Shown here piece by piece: positions 15,540 through 23,274 of a DNA stretch of 32,977 nucleotides. Source of the DNA: DATFAS01 sp035254305. Its GTDB lineage: Bacteria; Bacillota; Bacilli; Aneurinibacillales; RAOX-1. The DNA is taken from the NCBI GenBank assembly GCA_035254305.1, contig DATFAS010000037.1, positions 1-32,977 of the forward strand, read 5' to 3'. A program made the translations under genes and the position numbers. A model generated the notes under the pieces. The model made no database searches. It was not told the origin of the DNA and was given only the letters and a program-made list of their open reading frames with translations. Numbering within the stretch: position 1 is the first letter of the stretch; each line of letters opens with the position of its first letter.

Positions 15540-16422
15540 AACCTTCACTCGTCATGTTCGCCAGGGCTTCCGAAATATTTTCCGTAATGGTTGGATGTCC
15601 TTCGCATCGATGAGCTCGGTTGCGATTACGTTATTTATCCTCGGTGTATTCATGCTGCTTGCATTGAACGTGAATCATATTGCTAGTAATGTGGAACGGC
15701 AGGTTGAAATTCGTGTGTTCCTAAAGGCTGATACAGATAAGAACGCAGCACATGATCTAGAAGAGAAGATGAAAGCTATTTCAGAAGTTGACACCGTGAC
15801 ATTCATATCGAAGGATGAGGGTCTGCAGAAGTTTAAGGATAGCTTCGGTGACAAGGCCTACTTTTTTGATGGGCTAGAGAAGGAAAACCCTTTGTTAGAT
15901 GAATACAATGTAAAAACAAAAGACCCCATCGATACCGCGCGAATTGCCGAAACCATTAAAGAGTATCCTTCTGTCGATAAGGTGAATTATGGCAAGGATA
16001 CGATTCAGAAGCTATTTAGCATTACTACTATGCTTCGTAACGTTGGGATTGCATTCGTCATTGCCTTAGGTTTTACGGCTATGTTTTTAATTGCGAACAC
16101 GATTAAATTAACGATTTTTGCGAGGCGCAGAGAAATTGAGATCATGAAGCTCGTAGGAGCCACGAACTCTTTTATTCGTTGGCCATTTTTTGTTGAGGGA
16201 TTGCTGATGGGGGCCGTGGGGTCAGTCATTCCGGTTGTTATATTATTGTTTGGCTATCGCTACCTATTAAATTTTGTGAAAGTGGATTTGAATCTCTACT
16301 TCTTAGATCTACTCCCTCTACATCCACTTGCATGGCAAGTAACTGGGCTGTTAACGGGAATCGGTGCTTTTATAGGGATTTGGGGAAGTATGGTTTCCGT
16401 ACGCCGTTTCTTAAAGATCTAG
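15529..16422 (+). CDS. ftsX: Cell-division permease-like protein FtsX
   Basis: Membrane partner of FtsE that transmits ATPase action to an extracellular hydrolase. The 297 residues show a cytoplasmic N-terminus, TM1 at about 24-46, an extracellular domain at about 50-165, and three more membrane segments (about 170-193, 218-243, 265-288), the standard four-TM FtsX layout. The NTIKLTIFARRREIEIMKL stretch typical of FtsX sits after TM2. The ribosome binding site AAGGGGGG lies within the end of ftsE, so the pair is co-translated. Confidence 0.96.
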   Translation: MKARTFTRHVRQGFRNIFRNGWMSFASMSSVAITLFILGVFMLLALNVNHIASNVERQVEIRVFLKADTDKNAAHDLEEKMKAISEVDTVTFISKDEGLQKFKDSFGDKAYFFDGLEKENPLLDEYNVKTKDPIDTARIAETIKEYPSVDKVNYGKDTIQKLFSITTMLRNVGIAFVIALGFTAMFLIANTIKLTIFARRREIEIMKLVGATNSFIRWPFFVEGLLMGAVGSVIPVVILLFGYRYLLNFVKVDLNLYFLDLLPLHPLAWQVTGLLTGIGAFIGIWGSMVSVRRFLKI

Positions 16423-16433
16423 GGAGGGGAAGT

Positions 16434-17624
16434 ATGAAAAAGAGACCGTGGTTTGTCATAGCATCATTAGCCACTACCTTGCTTATTCAACCTGTTGGAC
16501 AAGCAGCTTCATCACTCGATCAAATCAACCAGCAAATAGCAGGATTAAAACAACAACAAAAGGATGCGGCAGGTAAAATTTCTCAAATTGATAGCAAGAT
16601 CCATTCGATTGAAGTACAAAAGGGAGATGTCCAAAAGGATCTTGAAGCGATCGAACAGAAACTAGGGGATACGCAAGAAAAGATCAAGCAGCTTGATTCC
16701 CAAATTGATACGACAACGATTCGAGCTCAGGATGCCGCTGCACAGCTTGATAAAGCAACCAAGAGAGTCGAGGAACGGAATGGTCTACTACGTACAAGAG
16801 TCAAGGCCATGTATGAAATTGGAGATGTTTCCTATCTTGATGTCGTACTTGGGGCTAAGAATTTTGGAGACTTTCTAGACAGAGTATCAGCAGTGAATAT
16901 GATTGTGAGTCAAGATACGAAGATTCTTGAAGATAACATCAAGGATAAAAAGACTGTGGAAGAGAAGAAGAAAGAAGTGGATGGGTATCTTACTTCCCTT
17001 AAATCGTATTATGCACAAGCGACACAGTTAAAGAACGATTTGAAGCAACAGGAGAAGGAACGTAATAATTTAATGGCTTCCCTTTCGAAGCAGCAGGGAG
17101 AACTAGAGGATATCAAAGCAGAGCAGCAGCAGGAAATGCTCGATTTAGTAGAGAAAATGAAAACTGCCCAAGCAGAGAAGTATCGATTGTCCGGATCAGG
17201 TTATAGTTCGCCTAAGGTTTATAGTGGAGGGAAATTTGCTTGGCCGATCCCTGATGGAGGTACGATTACTTCCGGATTTGGTTATCGCAAGGATCCTTTT
17301 ACAGGGGAAACAGCGGGACATGACGGTCTCGATATAGGTGTCCCTCAGGGAACTACCATTGTCGCGGCTGCAGATGGAGTTGTTTTAGTTTCTGGTCAGG
17401 TTCGTGGTTATGGAAATTGTATTATTATCGATCATGGCGGAAATATCACCACACTATACGGGCATATCCGCGATGGAGGACTTATGGTGAGTGAGGGTCA
17501 ACAGGTCAAGCGTGGGCAAAAAATTGCTGAAGTGGGTTCCACCGGAAGATCAACTGGACCTCATCTACACTTCAGTGTCATTAATGGGCGAACCCCAGTG
17601 GATCCTTCGGGATATCTAAAGTAG
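16434..17624 (+). CDS. Secreted coiled-coil M23 peptidase (PcsB/EnvC-like)
   Basis: Predicted extracellular peptidoglycan hydrolase. The 396 residues start at the ATG at 16434, after AGGGAGGGG. A longer open frame from 16332 lies inside ftsX and lacks a site. The signal peptide covers about 1-25 (cleavage likely after GQA), and two coiled-coil stretches span about 28-235. Between them is a hinge, YLDVVLGAKNFGDFLDRVSA, like that of PcsB and CwlO. The LytM/M23 domain covers about 275-396. All zinc and catalytic residues are present: His296 and Asp300 in GHDGLD, His344 in YGH, and His377/His379 in HLHF. Placement 11 nt after ftsX suggests FtsEX controls it; that link is inference. Confidence 0.92.
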   Translation: MKKRPWFVIASLATTLLIQPVGQAASSLDQINQQIAGLKQQQKDAAGKISQIDSKIHSIEVQKGDVQKDLEAIEQKLGDTQEKIKQLDSQIDTTTIRAQDAAAQLDKATKRVEERNGLLRTRVKAMYEIGDVSYLDVVLGAKNFGDFLDRVSAVNMIVSQDTKILEDNIKDKKTVEEKKKEVDGYLTSLKSYYAQATQLKNDLKQQEKERNNLMASLSKQQGELEDIKAEQQQEMLDLVEKMKTAQAEKYRLSGSGYSSPKVYSGGKFAWPIPDGGTITSGFGYRKDPFTGETAGHDGLDIGVPQGTTIVAAADGVVLVSGQVRGYGNCIIIDHGGNITTLYGHIRDGGLMVSEGQQVKRGQKIAEVGSTGRSTGPHLHFSVINGRTPVDPSGYLK

Positions 17625-17741
17625 AAAATGGACATTGGAACTCTCTAGCACATAGATGGTTGTTATATCACCAAAAAACTGTCATATACTAGAAGGGACA
17701 ACCCTAGTGGAAAAGTTTGGTGAAAAGGTGGTGTTTGAGGA

Positions 17742-19238
17742 TTGCAAATAAATGGGCGAAAGTTAGCGGCTCTTCTTGGAGTGACCATTTTATTAAGTAG
17801 TTTAATGACATATGTTGCGGTTGGTTCTGAGCATAATTTAATCAGTCGATCTATCTTCACATTTTTGGACAAGATAGGCTTTGAGCATGAGGGGTTAGCA
17901 GCTCCCAATAAGGAACCTTTAACCTCTCAAGAAGCAGCGGATTTACAGAAAATTTCTGAGGTTTATGGACTTATTAAGAAAAATTATTTAGAAAAAGCAG
18001 ATAACCAAAAGTTAATTGACGGCGCGATTACAGGGATGCTAAATGCTTTGAATGATCCTTACACCGTATATATGGACCCTAAATCTGCTGAACAATTCAA
18101 TGATACCATTTCTTCATCCTTCCAAGGAATTGGTGCAGAAGTAAGCATGGAGGGTGGTAAAGTAACGATTGTCTCTCCTTTTAAAGGATCTCCCGCAGAA
18201 AAAGCAGGTCTACATCCCAAGGACCAAATTGTGAGTGTAAACGGAGAATCCTTAGAAGGTCTTGATTTATATGAAGCTGTGCTAAAAATTCGTGGACCCA
18301 AAGGTTCACAGGCAAATCTAGAGGTCATTCGTGCTGGACAAACGGATAAGATTACACTGACTGTGACACGTGATGAAATTCCGATTGAGACCGTCTATGG
18401 TGACGTGATCCAGAAGGATGGTAAGAAGTACGGTAAGATTGAAGTCACTCAATTCTCTACAAATACAGCTACTCGCTTTAAAGAAGAGCTAGACAAAATG
18501 GAGAAAGCACAGGTAAATGGTTTAGTTATTGACCTTCGTGGGGACCCCGGTGGATTACTAAATATCGTGGTTGATATGGCACAGCAGCTTGTTCCAAATA
18601 AGGGAAATATCCTGCAGGTGGAAGATCCAAGCGGGAAACGTGACATAGTGAAGTCAACCTTTGATGGGAAGAAGCCATACCCGATTACCGTGCTAATTGA
18701 TAAGGGAAGTGCAAGTGCTTCTGAAATCTTCGCGGCTGCCATGAAAGAGAATGGCTATCCACTAGTCGGTCATCTCTCTTTTGGTAAGGGTACGGTTCAA
18801 AATACGGTTGAATTAGCGGATAAGAGCCAAGTGAAGATGACAATTGCGAAATGGCTCACGCCAAATGGAGAATGGATTCATAAGAAGGGTATTGAACCTA
18901 ATGTGGCTATTGAACAGCCAAAATACTTCTCCGCAGCGCCTATCGATTTGAAGAATGGTCCGATCAAGCCTGATCAAAACGGAGAAGCGGTTAAGAATGT
19001 ACAAATGATCCTTGAGGGTCTAGGCTTCCCACCAGGAAGATCAGATGGATATTTTGATGAACGTACACAAACGGCTGTCAAGGCTTTCCAGAAGCTAAAC
19101 AATCTTACTATGACGGGTGAGATTGACAAGCAGACTGCAGGTCTTCTGCAAGAACAGTTGATTAAGAAGATTAAAGAACCTGCTAATGATCTACAGCTTC
19201 AAGCAGCCATCCAGGTATTAGCAAAAGAGGCAAAGTAA
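17742..19238 (+). CDS. ctpB: Carboxyl-terminal processing protease, S41 family (CtpB-like)
   Basis: Exported serine protease, held by an N-terminal membrane anchor (about 8-28). The PDZ domain is at about 125-205. The S41 catalytic domain follows, with a Ser-Lys dyad at Ser325 (GSASASE) and Lys349 (FGKGTVQ) plus Gln353. A C-terminal PG_binding_1 domain is at about 405-460. In B. subtilis CtpB takes part in SpoIVFA processing during sporulation; the same role here rests on gene order and domain layout. The start is a TTG at 17742: a stop codon lies two codons upstream in frame and AAAGGTGGTG precedes it by 10 nt. The 117-nt gap from the M23 gene shows no terminator and only a poor promoter candidate. 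Confidence 0.94.
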   Translation: MQINGRKLAALLGVTILLSSLMTYVAVGSEHNLISRSIFTFLDKIGFEHEGLAAPNKEPLTSQEAADLQKISEVYGLIKKNYLEKADNQKLIDGAITGMLNALNDPYTVYMDPKSAEQFNDTISSSFQGIGAEVSMEGGKVTIVSPFKGSPAEKAGLHPKDQIVSVNGESLEGLDLYEAVLKIRGPKGSQANLEVIRAGQTDKITLTVTRDEIPIETVYGDVIQKDGKKYGKIEVTQFSTNTATRFKEELDKMEKAQVNGLVIDLRGDPGGLLNIVVDMAQQLVPNKGNILQVEDPSGKRDIVKSTFDGKKPYPITVLIDKGSASASEIFAAAMKENGYPLVGHLSFGKGTVQNTVELADKSQVKMTIAKWLTPNGEWIHKKGIEPNVAIEQPKYFSAAPIDLKNGPIKPDQNGEAVKNVQMILEGLGFPPGRSDGYFDERTQTAVKAFQKLNNLTMTGEIDKQTAGLLQEQLIKKIKEPANDLQLQAAIQVLAKEAK

Positions 19239-19309
19239 ACCCGAATGATCCGCCAAAAAAATAAGTATTTTCTCTAAGCAGGAAGTTCCTTCATAGGTGT
19301 AGAAAAAGT

Positions 19310-19344
19310 AATGACAGTCTTTAGGGGCTGTCGTTCTTTTTTTT
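19310..19344 (+). terminator. Terminator between ctpB and minJ
   Basis: A 10-bp stem with two G-T pairs (AATGACAGTC with GGCTGTCGTT) followed by eight T. It sits only 20 nt before the minJ start, so minJ may be reached by read-through or by a promoter I cannot identify. Confidence 0.8.
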
Positions 19345-19363
19345 CCTAGGAGGTGACAGAAGG

Positions 19364-20626
19364 TTGGAAATTGCTAGGTCATTCGGATGGGCCTTGTTGA
19401 ATGCAATCCCTTCTATTTTTATAAATCCATTTCTATATCTTTTTTGCATTCTTCTATGGATGCATTATCGTCGACAAACTTTATTTGAACGGAAGCTTTT
19501 TAGTGTACGCATTAATAACCATTGGACCCAAATGTTCGATTCCCTTTTATCTGGGCTTTTGCCCGGCCTACTCCTATCAGTTATTGCGTTCTCAGGTGGA
19601 TTGATTATTGAACCAATTACCATGGTAATGGTTGGAGCTGTAGCTTTTCTACTAGCTTGCTTTCATATTCAATATCTATGTGCTGCCTATGCAGGAGGAA
19701 TGATTGCTCTTCTATCTTGGGCGGCTAAGCATTGGTCACAAGCGATTGATCTCAATCTTCCTGTGATCGGATGGGTCTGGTCGAAACTAGCTGCTGTGAA
19801 CATACCATCATTGCTCATTATGATTGCCCTTCTTCATTTAGCAGAAGCCTATTTAATTCGTAAAAATGCTGGTGTAGGCTCCACTCCTGTCCTACTTAGT
19901 GGAAGGCGTGGATTATCCTATGGAGCCTATCAATTGCAGAAATTTTGGTTCGTTCCATTTTTTGCTCTAACCCCATCTACTAATTATGGATTAACTGCAT
20001 TTATGCCAGAGTGGTGGCCGTATTTCTCAGGCGGTTCATTAACTGGGGTGACCTTCTCGCTTCTTCCTATTTTTATCGGGAATACGGATCTGGCGATTGC
20101 ACAGGTACCACAAGCGAAGGCGAAGCAATCTGCTAAGCTGCTAGTTGTATTTAGCTTACTTTTGTTGGGGCTTGCGATAGGTTCTTTTTATGAAACATCA
20201 TTAGGGATTGTAGCAGCTGGGTTTGCTATCCTAGGGCATGATCTTCTTATTCGTTTTGCTAACTGGAGAGAGCAGTCGCGTAGCCCATTATTCGTTCAAC
20301 TCTCCCGTGGAGTCCGGGTATTGGCAGTTATCCCTGGAACACCTGCACATCGTTTAGGGATTGAGATTGGTGAAATTATCGTGAAAGTGAATGGGATTGA
20401 TGTGAGTCGTTCTGAGGAGATTTATCCTGCGTTACAGGCTAATCCTGCCTTCTGTAAAATTGAAGTATTGAATGCTGCTGGAAATAGCAAATACCTACAA
20501 TGCTCTATTTACCAAGGGGATCATCATCAATTGGGGTTGATCTTGTCGCCGGACGAACTAACAGAGATGTATGTGGAAATGAAGGCTGTGAGTTTAGTTC
20601 GCCTTATTCGTTCAGCAGGGAGATGA
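19364..20626 (+). CDS. minJ: MinJ-like polytopic PDZ-domain protein
   Basis: Membrane protein resembling MinJ, the bridge between DivIVA and MinCD in placing the division site. The 420 residues contain about seven hydrophobic segments (roughly 8-32, 60-82, 84-104, 106-122, 142-160, 243-262, 264-284) and a C-terminal PDZ-like domain (about 312-385) with the SRGVRVLAVIPGTPAHRLGI carboxylate-loop region. The start is a TTG at 19364 with the excellent site AGGAGGTGA 8 nt upstream. The position after ctpB matches B. subtilis order. Primary sequence drifts quickly in this family, so the name rests on layout and synteny. Confidence 0.82.
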   Translation: MEIARSFGWALLNAIPSIFINPFLYLFCILLWMHYRRQTLFERKLFSVRINNHWTQMFDSLLSGLLPGLLLSVIAFSGGLIIEPITMVMVGAVAFLLACFHIQYLCAAYAGGMIALLSWAAKHWSQAIDLNLPVIGWVWSKLAAVNIPSLLIMIALLHLAEAYLIRKNAGVGSTPVLLSGRRGLSYGAYQLQKFWFVPFFALTPSTNYGLTAFMPEWWPYFSGGSLTGVTFSLLPIFIGNTDLAIAQVPQAKAKQSAKLLVVFSLLLLGLAIGSFYETSLGIVAAGFAILGHDLLIRFANWREQSRSPLFVQLSRGVRVLAVIPGTPAHRLGIEIGEIIVKVNGIDVSRSEEIYPALQANPAFCKIEVLNAAGNSKYLQCSIYQGDHHQLGLILSPDELTEMYVEMKAVSLVRLIRSAGR

Positions 20627-20702
20627 GGATGTATTGTTGCACGCAAGCTGCTGAAGGTAAGAAGTTAACGGAATTGTAGAATAGAAAGAGTTAAGAGATA
20701 GG

Positions 20703-20732
20703 GACTAGTTGCAAAAGTGACTGGTCTTTTTT
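20703..20732 (+). terminator. Terminator after minJ
   Basis: A 7-bp stem GACTAGT/ACTGGTC (one G-T pair), a 10-nt loop and TTTTTT at 20727-20732. Confidence 0.75.
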
Positions 20733-20813
20733 GTATTATAGGGGTGGTGAATTCATTCATTTGGATCGCTGAGTTGATATGGTCTTAGTTCAAGTGTAGG
20801 CCCTCAATTTCGA

Positions 20814-21080
20814 GTGATTTCAGAGTTCATAAGGTCCCCTGGGGCCCTTAATCCATCGAAATAGCCTTGATTTTTAGAAATAAGGTCCTGGGAGGCGCTT
20901 ATGAAGTGGTAATCCCCTGATTATGGGTGATCTCGGAGTCCATAAGATCCCCTGAGGCCCTTAATTATCCGGAATTGCCTTCAATATTGGAAATAAGGTC
21001 CTAATAGGCCCTTATTAAGTGGTGATCCCCCGATTTTGGGCATCTCACAGTCCATAAATCTCAATAGGGTTTCAATTCCG
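20814..21080. repeat. Tandem palindromic repeat array B (period 113 bp)
   Basis: Two full units (20814-20926 and 20927-21039) and a truncated third (21040 to about 21080). Each full unit holds two palindromes 51 bp apart: one at 20829-20852 and 20942-20965 (ATAAGGTCCCC...GGCCCTTAAT type) and one at 20880-20902 and 20993-21015 (ATAAGGTCC...GGCCCTTAT type). A decayed fragment with AGGCCCT lies before the first unit at about 20799. Units are more diverged from each other than in array A but share its period, its 51-bp internal spacing and the GAAATAAGG / AGGCCCTT core. No open frame of note is seen. The array lies between the minJ terminator and the uvrB promoter. Confidence 0.82.
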
Positions 21081-21141
21081 CATCGAGATACACATTGAAC
21101 TACAGTTAGCCCAACTATGGAAACAATCTATACTAGTGCGC

Positions 21142-21162
21142 AGAACAAACGTTTGGTACAAT
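21142..21162 (+). promoter_or_regulatory. LexA (SOS) box and -10 element of uvrB-uvrA
   Basis: AGAACAAACGTTTG at 21142-21155 matches 13 of 14 positions of the Bacillus SOS box (CGAACRNRYGTTYG). It is followed at once by TACAAT (21157-21162) as the -10. The -35 region is poor (TAGTGC at 21134). A LexA site overlapping the promoter of uvrBA is what is known in B. subtilis. The remaining 120 nt to uvrB show no other element. Confidence 0.7.
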
Positions 21163-21289
21163 AGCTATGTTGTGCTATTCGCAATTTATGGATAAAAGAT
21201 TTAAACTAGAATGAAAGAAATGTAGATTTCAGCATGATGATGCTTCTTAAAGAAATCGTTCACTTAGAAGAGAAAAAGAGGTGAATCGG

Positions 21290-23266
21290 ATGGAAACTTT
21301 TAAGCTTGTTTCAGAATATAGTCCGAAGGGGGATCAGCCGGAGGCTATTCTTCAACTGGTTGACGGAATTCAGCAGGGGAAGAAGATTCAAACTCTGCTC
21401 GGAGCAACTGGTACAGGGAAGACGTTTACGATTGCCCAAACGATTGCCCAGGTGAATAAGCCTACTTTGGTAATTGCCCATAACAAAACCTTAGCTGCAC
21501 AGCTATGCAGTGAGTTTAAGGAGTTTTTTCCTGAGAATGAGGTTGGGTACTTTGTCAGTTACTATGACTACTATCAACCTGAAGCCTATATTCCCCATAC
21601 GGATACCTATATTGAGAAGGATGCCAGTGTCAACGATGAGATTGATAAGCTTCGACACTCGGCGACTAGCTCGCTGTTTGAACGCAAAGATGTGATTATC
21701 GTTGCCAGTGTCTCCTGTATTTATGGATTAGGATCTCCAGAAGAATATCGGGAGCTCTTGGTTTCCTTACGTAAGGGTATGGAGAAGGGGCGAGATGAGG
21801 TTCTTCACCGTCTTGTGGATATTCAATATGAACGCAATGATATGAACTTCACACGGGGAACGTTTCGTGTACGTGGAGATGTTGTGGAGATCTTCCCAGT
21901 ATCTCGTAGTGAACAAGCGATTCGAGTGGAGTTTTTTGGTGATGAAATTGAAAGAATTACAGAAATCGACGTATTGACGGGTGAGATCATTGGAGAACGA
22001 GAGCATGTAGCCATATTCCCGGCCTCTCACTATGTCACTCGGGAAGAGAAGCTGCGTATTGCTATCCAAAACATTGAAGCAGAGCTTGAGCAGCGACTTG
22101 CCGAGCTGAAATCTCAAGATAAGCTACTAGAGGCGCAAAGGCTAGAACAGCGTACACGCTACGATATAGAGATGATGCAGGAAATGGGCTTCTGCTCAGG
22201 GATAGAGAACTATTCCCGTCATCTAACAGGACTACCAGCTGGAGCCACACCGTATACATTGTTTGATTATTTCCCTGATGACATGCTGATTGTGATTGAC
22301 GAGTCCCATATCACCTTGCCGCAGATTCGCGGGATGTATAACGGGGATAAGGCACGAAAAGAAATGCTGATTAACCATGGTTTTCGCCTTCCCTCTGCAG
22401 CAGATAACCGTCCGATGCGTTTTGATGAATTTGAGAAGCATATTGATCAGATCATTTTCGTCTCAGCAACCCCAGGACCCTATGAGCTAGAACATACACC
22501 TGAAGTCGTGCAGCAGGTGATTCGTCCGACTGGTTTATTAGATCCGATTATTGAGGTTCGTTCAATTAAAGGACAGATCGATGACTTGATTGGAGAAATC
22601 AACGAACGCACCGCTAGGAATGAACGTGTACTTGTTACCACTTTAACGAAGAAAATGTCTGAGGATTTAACGGATTATCTGAAGGAAATTGGTATTAAGG
22701 TCAAATATCTTCATTCTGATATCAAGACGATTGAACGGATGCAGATAATTCGAGATTTGCGGGTGGGATCCTTTGATGTACTGATTGGAATTAACCTACT
22801 TCGTGAAGGATTGGATATTCCAGAGGTTTCTCTTGTTGCCATATTGGATGCAGATAAAGAAGGCTTCCTCCGTGATGAACGTTCCTTAATCCAGACCATT
22901 GGGCGTGCAGCCCGTAATTCTGATGGTACGGTTATCATGTATGCGGATCGGATCACGCAATCGATGGATAGGGCAATGAAGGAAACCTCTCGTAGAAGAG
23001 AAATCCAATCTGCCTATAATGAGGAACGTGGTATTACCCCACAAACGATTAAGAAGGCCATTCGTGATGTAATTGAAGCTACGAAGGCAACCGATGCGAC
23101 GGACGATTACTTGCCAACAAAAGAATATAAGAAGTTAACGAAGAAAGAACGCAAAGCGTTTATTGATAAGCTCGAAGCAGAGATGAAGGATGCGGCTCGT
23201 CATTTGCAGTTTGAACGTGCAGCAGAGCTTCGCGATCTCTTGATCGAGTTGAAAGCGGAAGGATGA
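21290..23266 (+). CDS. uvrB: UvrABC system protein B, excision nuclease subunit
   Basis: Damage-verifying helicase-like subunit of nucleotide excision repair. The 658 residues carry Walker A GATGTGKT at 38-45, the beta-hairpin YYDYYQPEAY near 92-101, helicase motifs DESH and SATPGPYE, the GRAARN motif VI, and a C-terminal UVR motif (FERAAELRDLL) that contacts UvrC. I take the ATG at 21290, preceded by AAGAGGTGA at normal spacing; a GTG nine bases upstream lies inside that site. It is co-transcribed with uvrA and probably LexA controlled. B. subtilis csbA, which precedes uvrB there, is absent. Confidence 0.98.
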   Translation: METFKLVSEYSPKGDQPEAILQLVDGIQQGKKIQTLLGATGTGKTFTIAQTIAQVNKPTLVIAHNKTLAAQLCSEFKEFFPENEVGYFVSYYDYYQPEAYIPHTDTYIEKDASVNDEIDKLRHSATSSLFERKDVIIVASVSCIYGLGSPEEYRELLVSLRKGMEKGRDEVLHRLVDIQYERNDMNFTRGTFRVRGDVVEIFPVSRSEQAIRVEFFGDEIERITEIDVLTGEIIGEREHVAIFPASHYVTREEKLRIAIQNIEAELEQRLAELKSQDKLLEAQRLEQRTRYDIEMMQEMGFCSGIENYSRHLTGLPAGATPYTLFDYFPDDMLIVIDESHITLPQIRGMYNGDKARKEMLINHGFRLPSAADNRPMRFDEFEKHIDQIIFVSATPGPYELEHTPEVVQQVIRPTGLLDPIIEVRSIKGQIDDLIGEINERTARNERVLVTTLTKKMSEDLTDYLKEIGIKVKYLHSDIKTIERMQIIRDLRVGSFDVLIGINLLREGLDIPEVSLVAILDADKEGFLRDERSLIQTIGRAARNSDGTVIMYADRITQSMDRAMKETSRRREIQSAYNEERGITPQTIKKAIRDVIEATKATDATDDYLPTKEYKKLTKKERKAFIDKLEAEMKDAARHLQFERAAELRDLLIELKAEG

Positions 23267-23274
23267 AATCAATC

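Noticed and set aside
16332..16433. Longer start for the M23 peptidase
   Set aside because: The extension is inside ftsX, lacks a ribosome binding site and would bury the signal peptide that begins at 16434.
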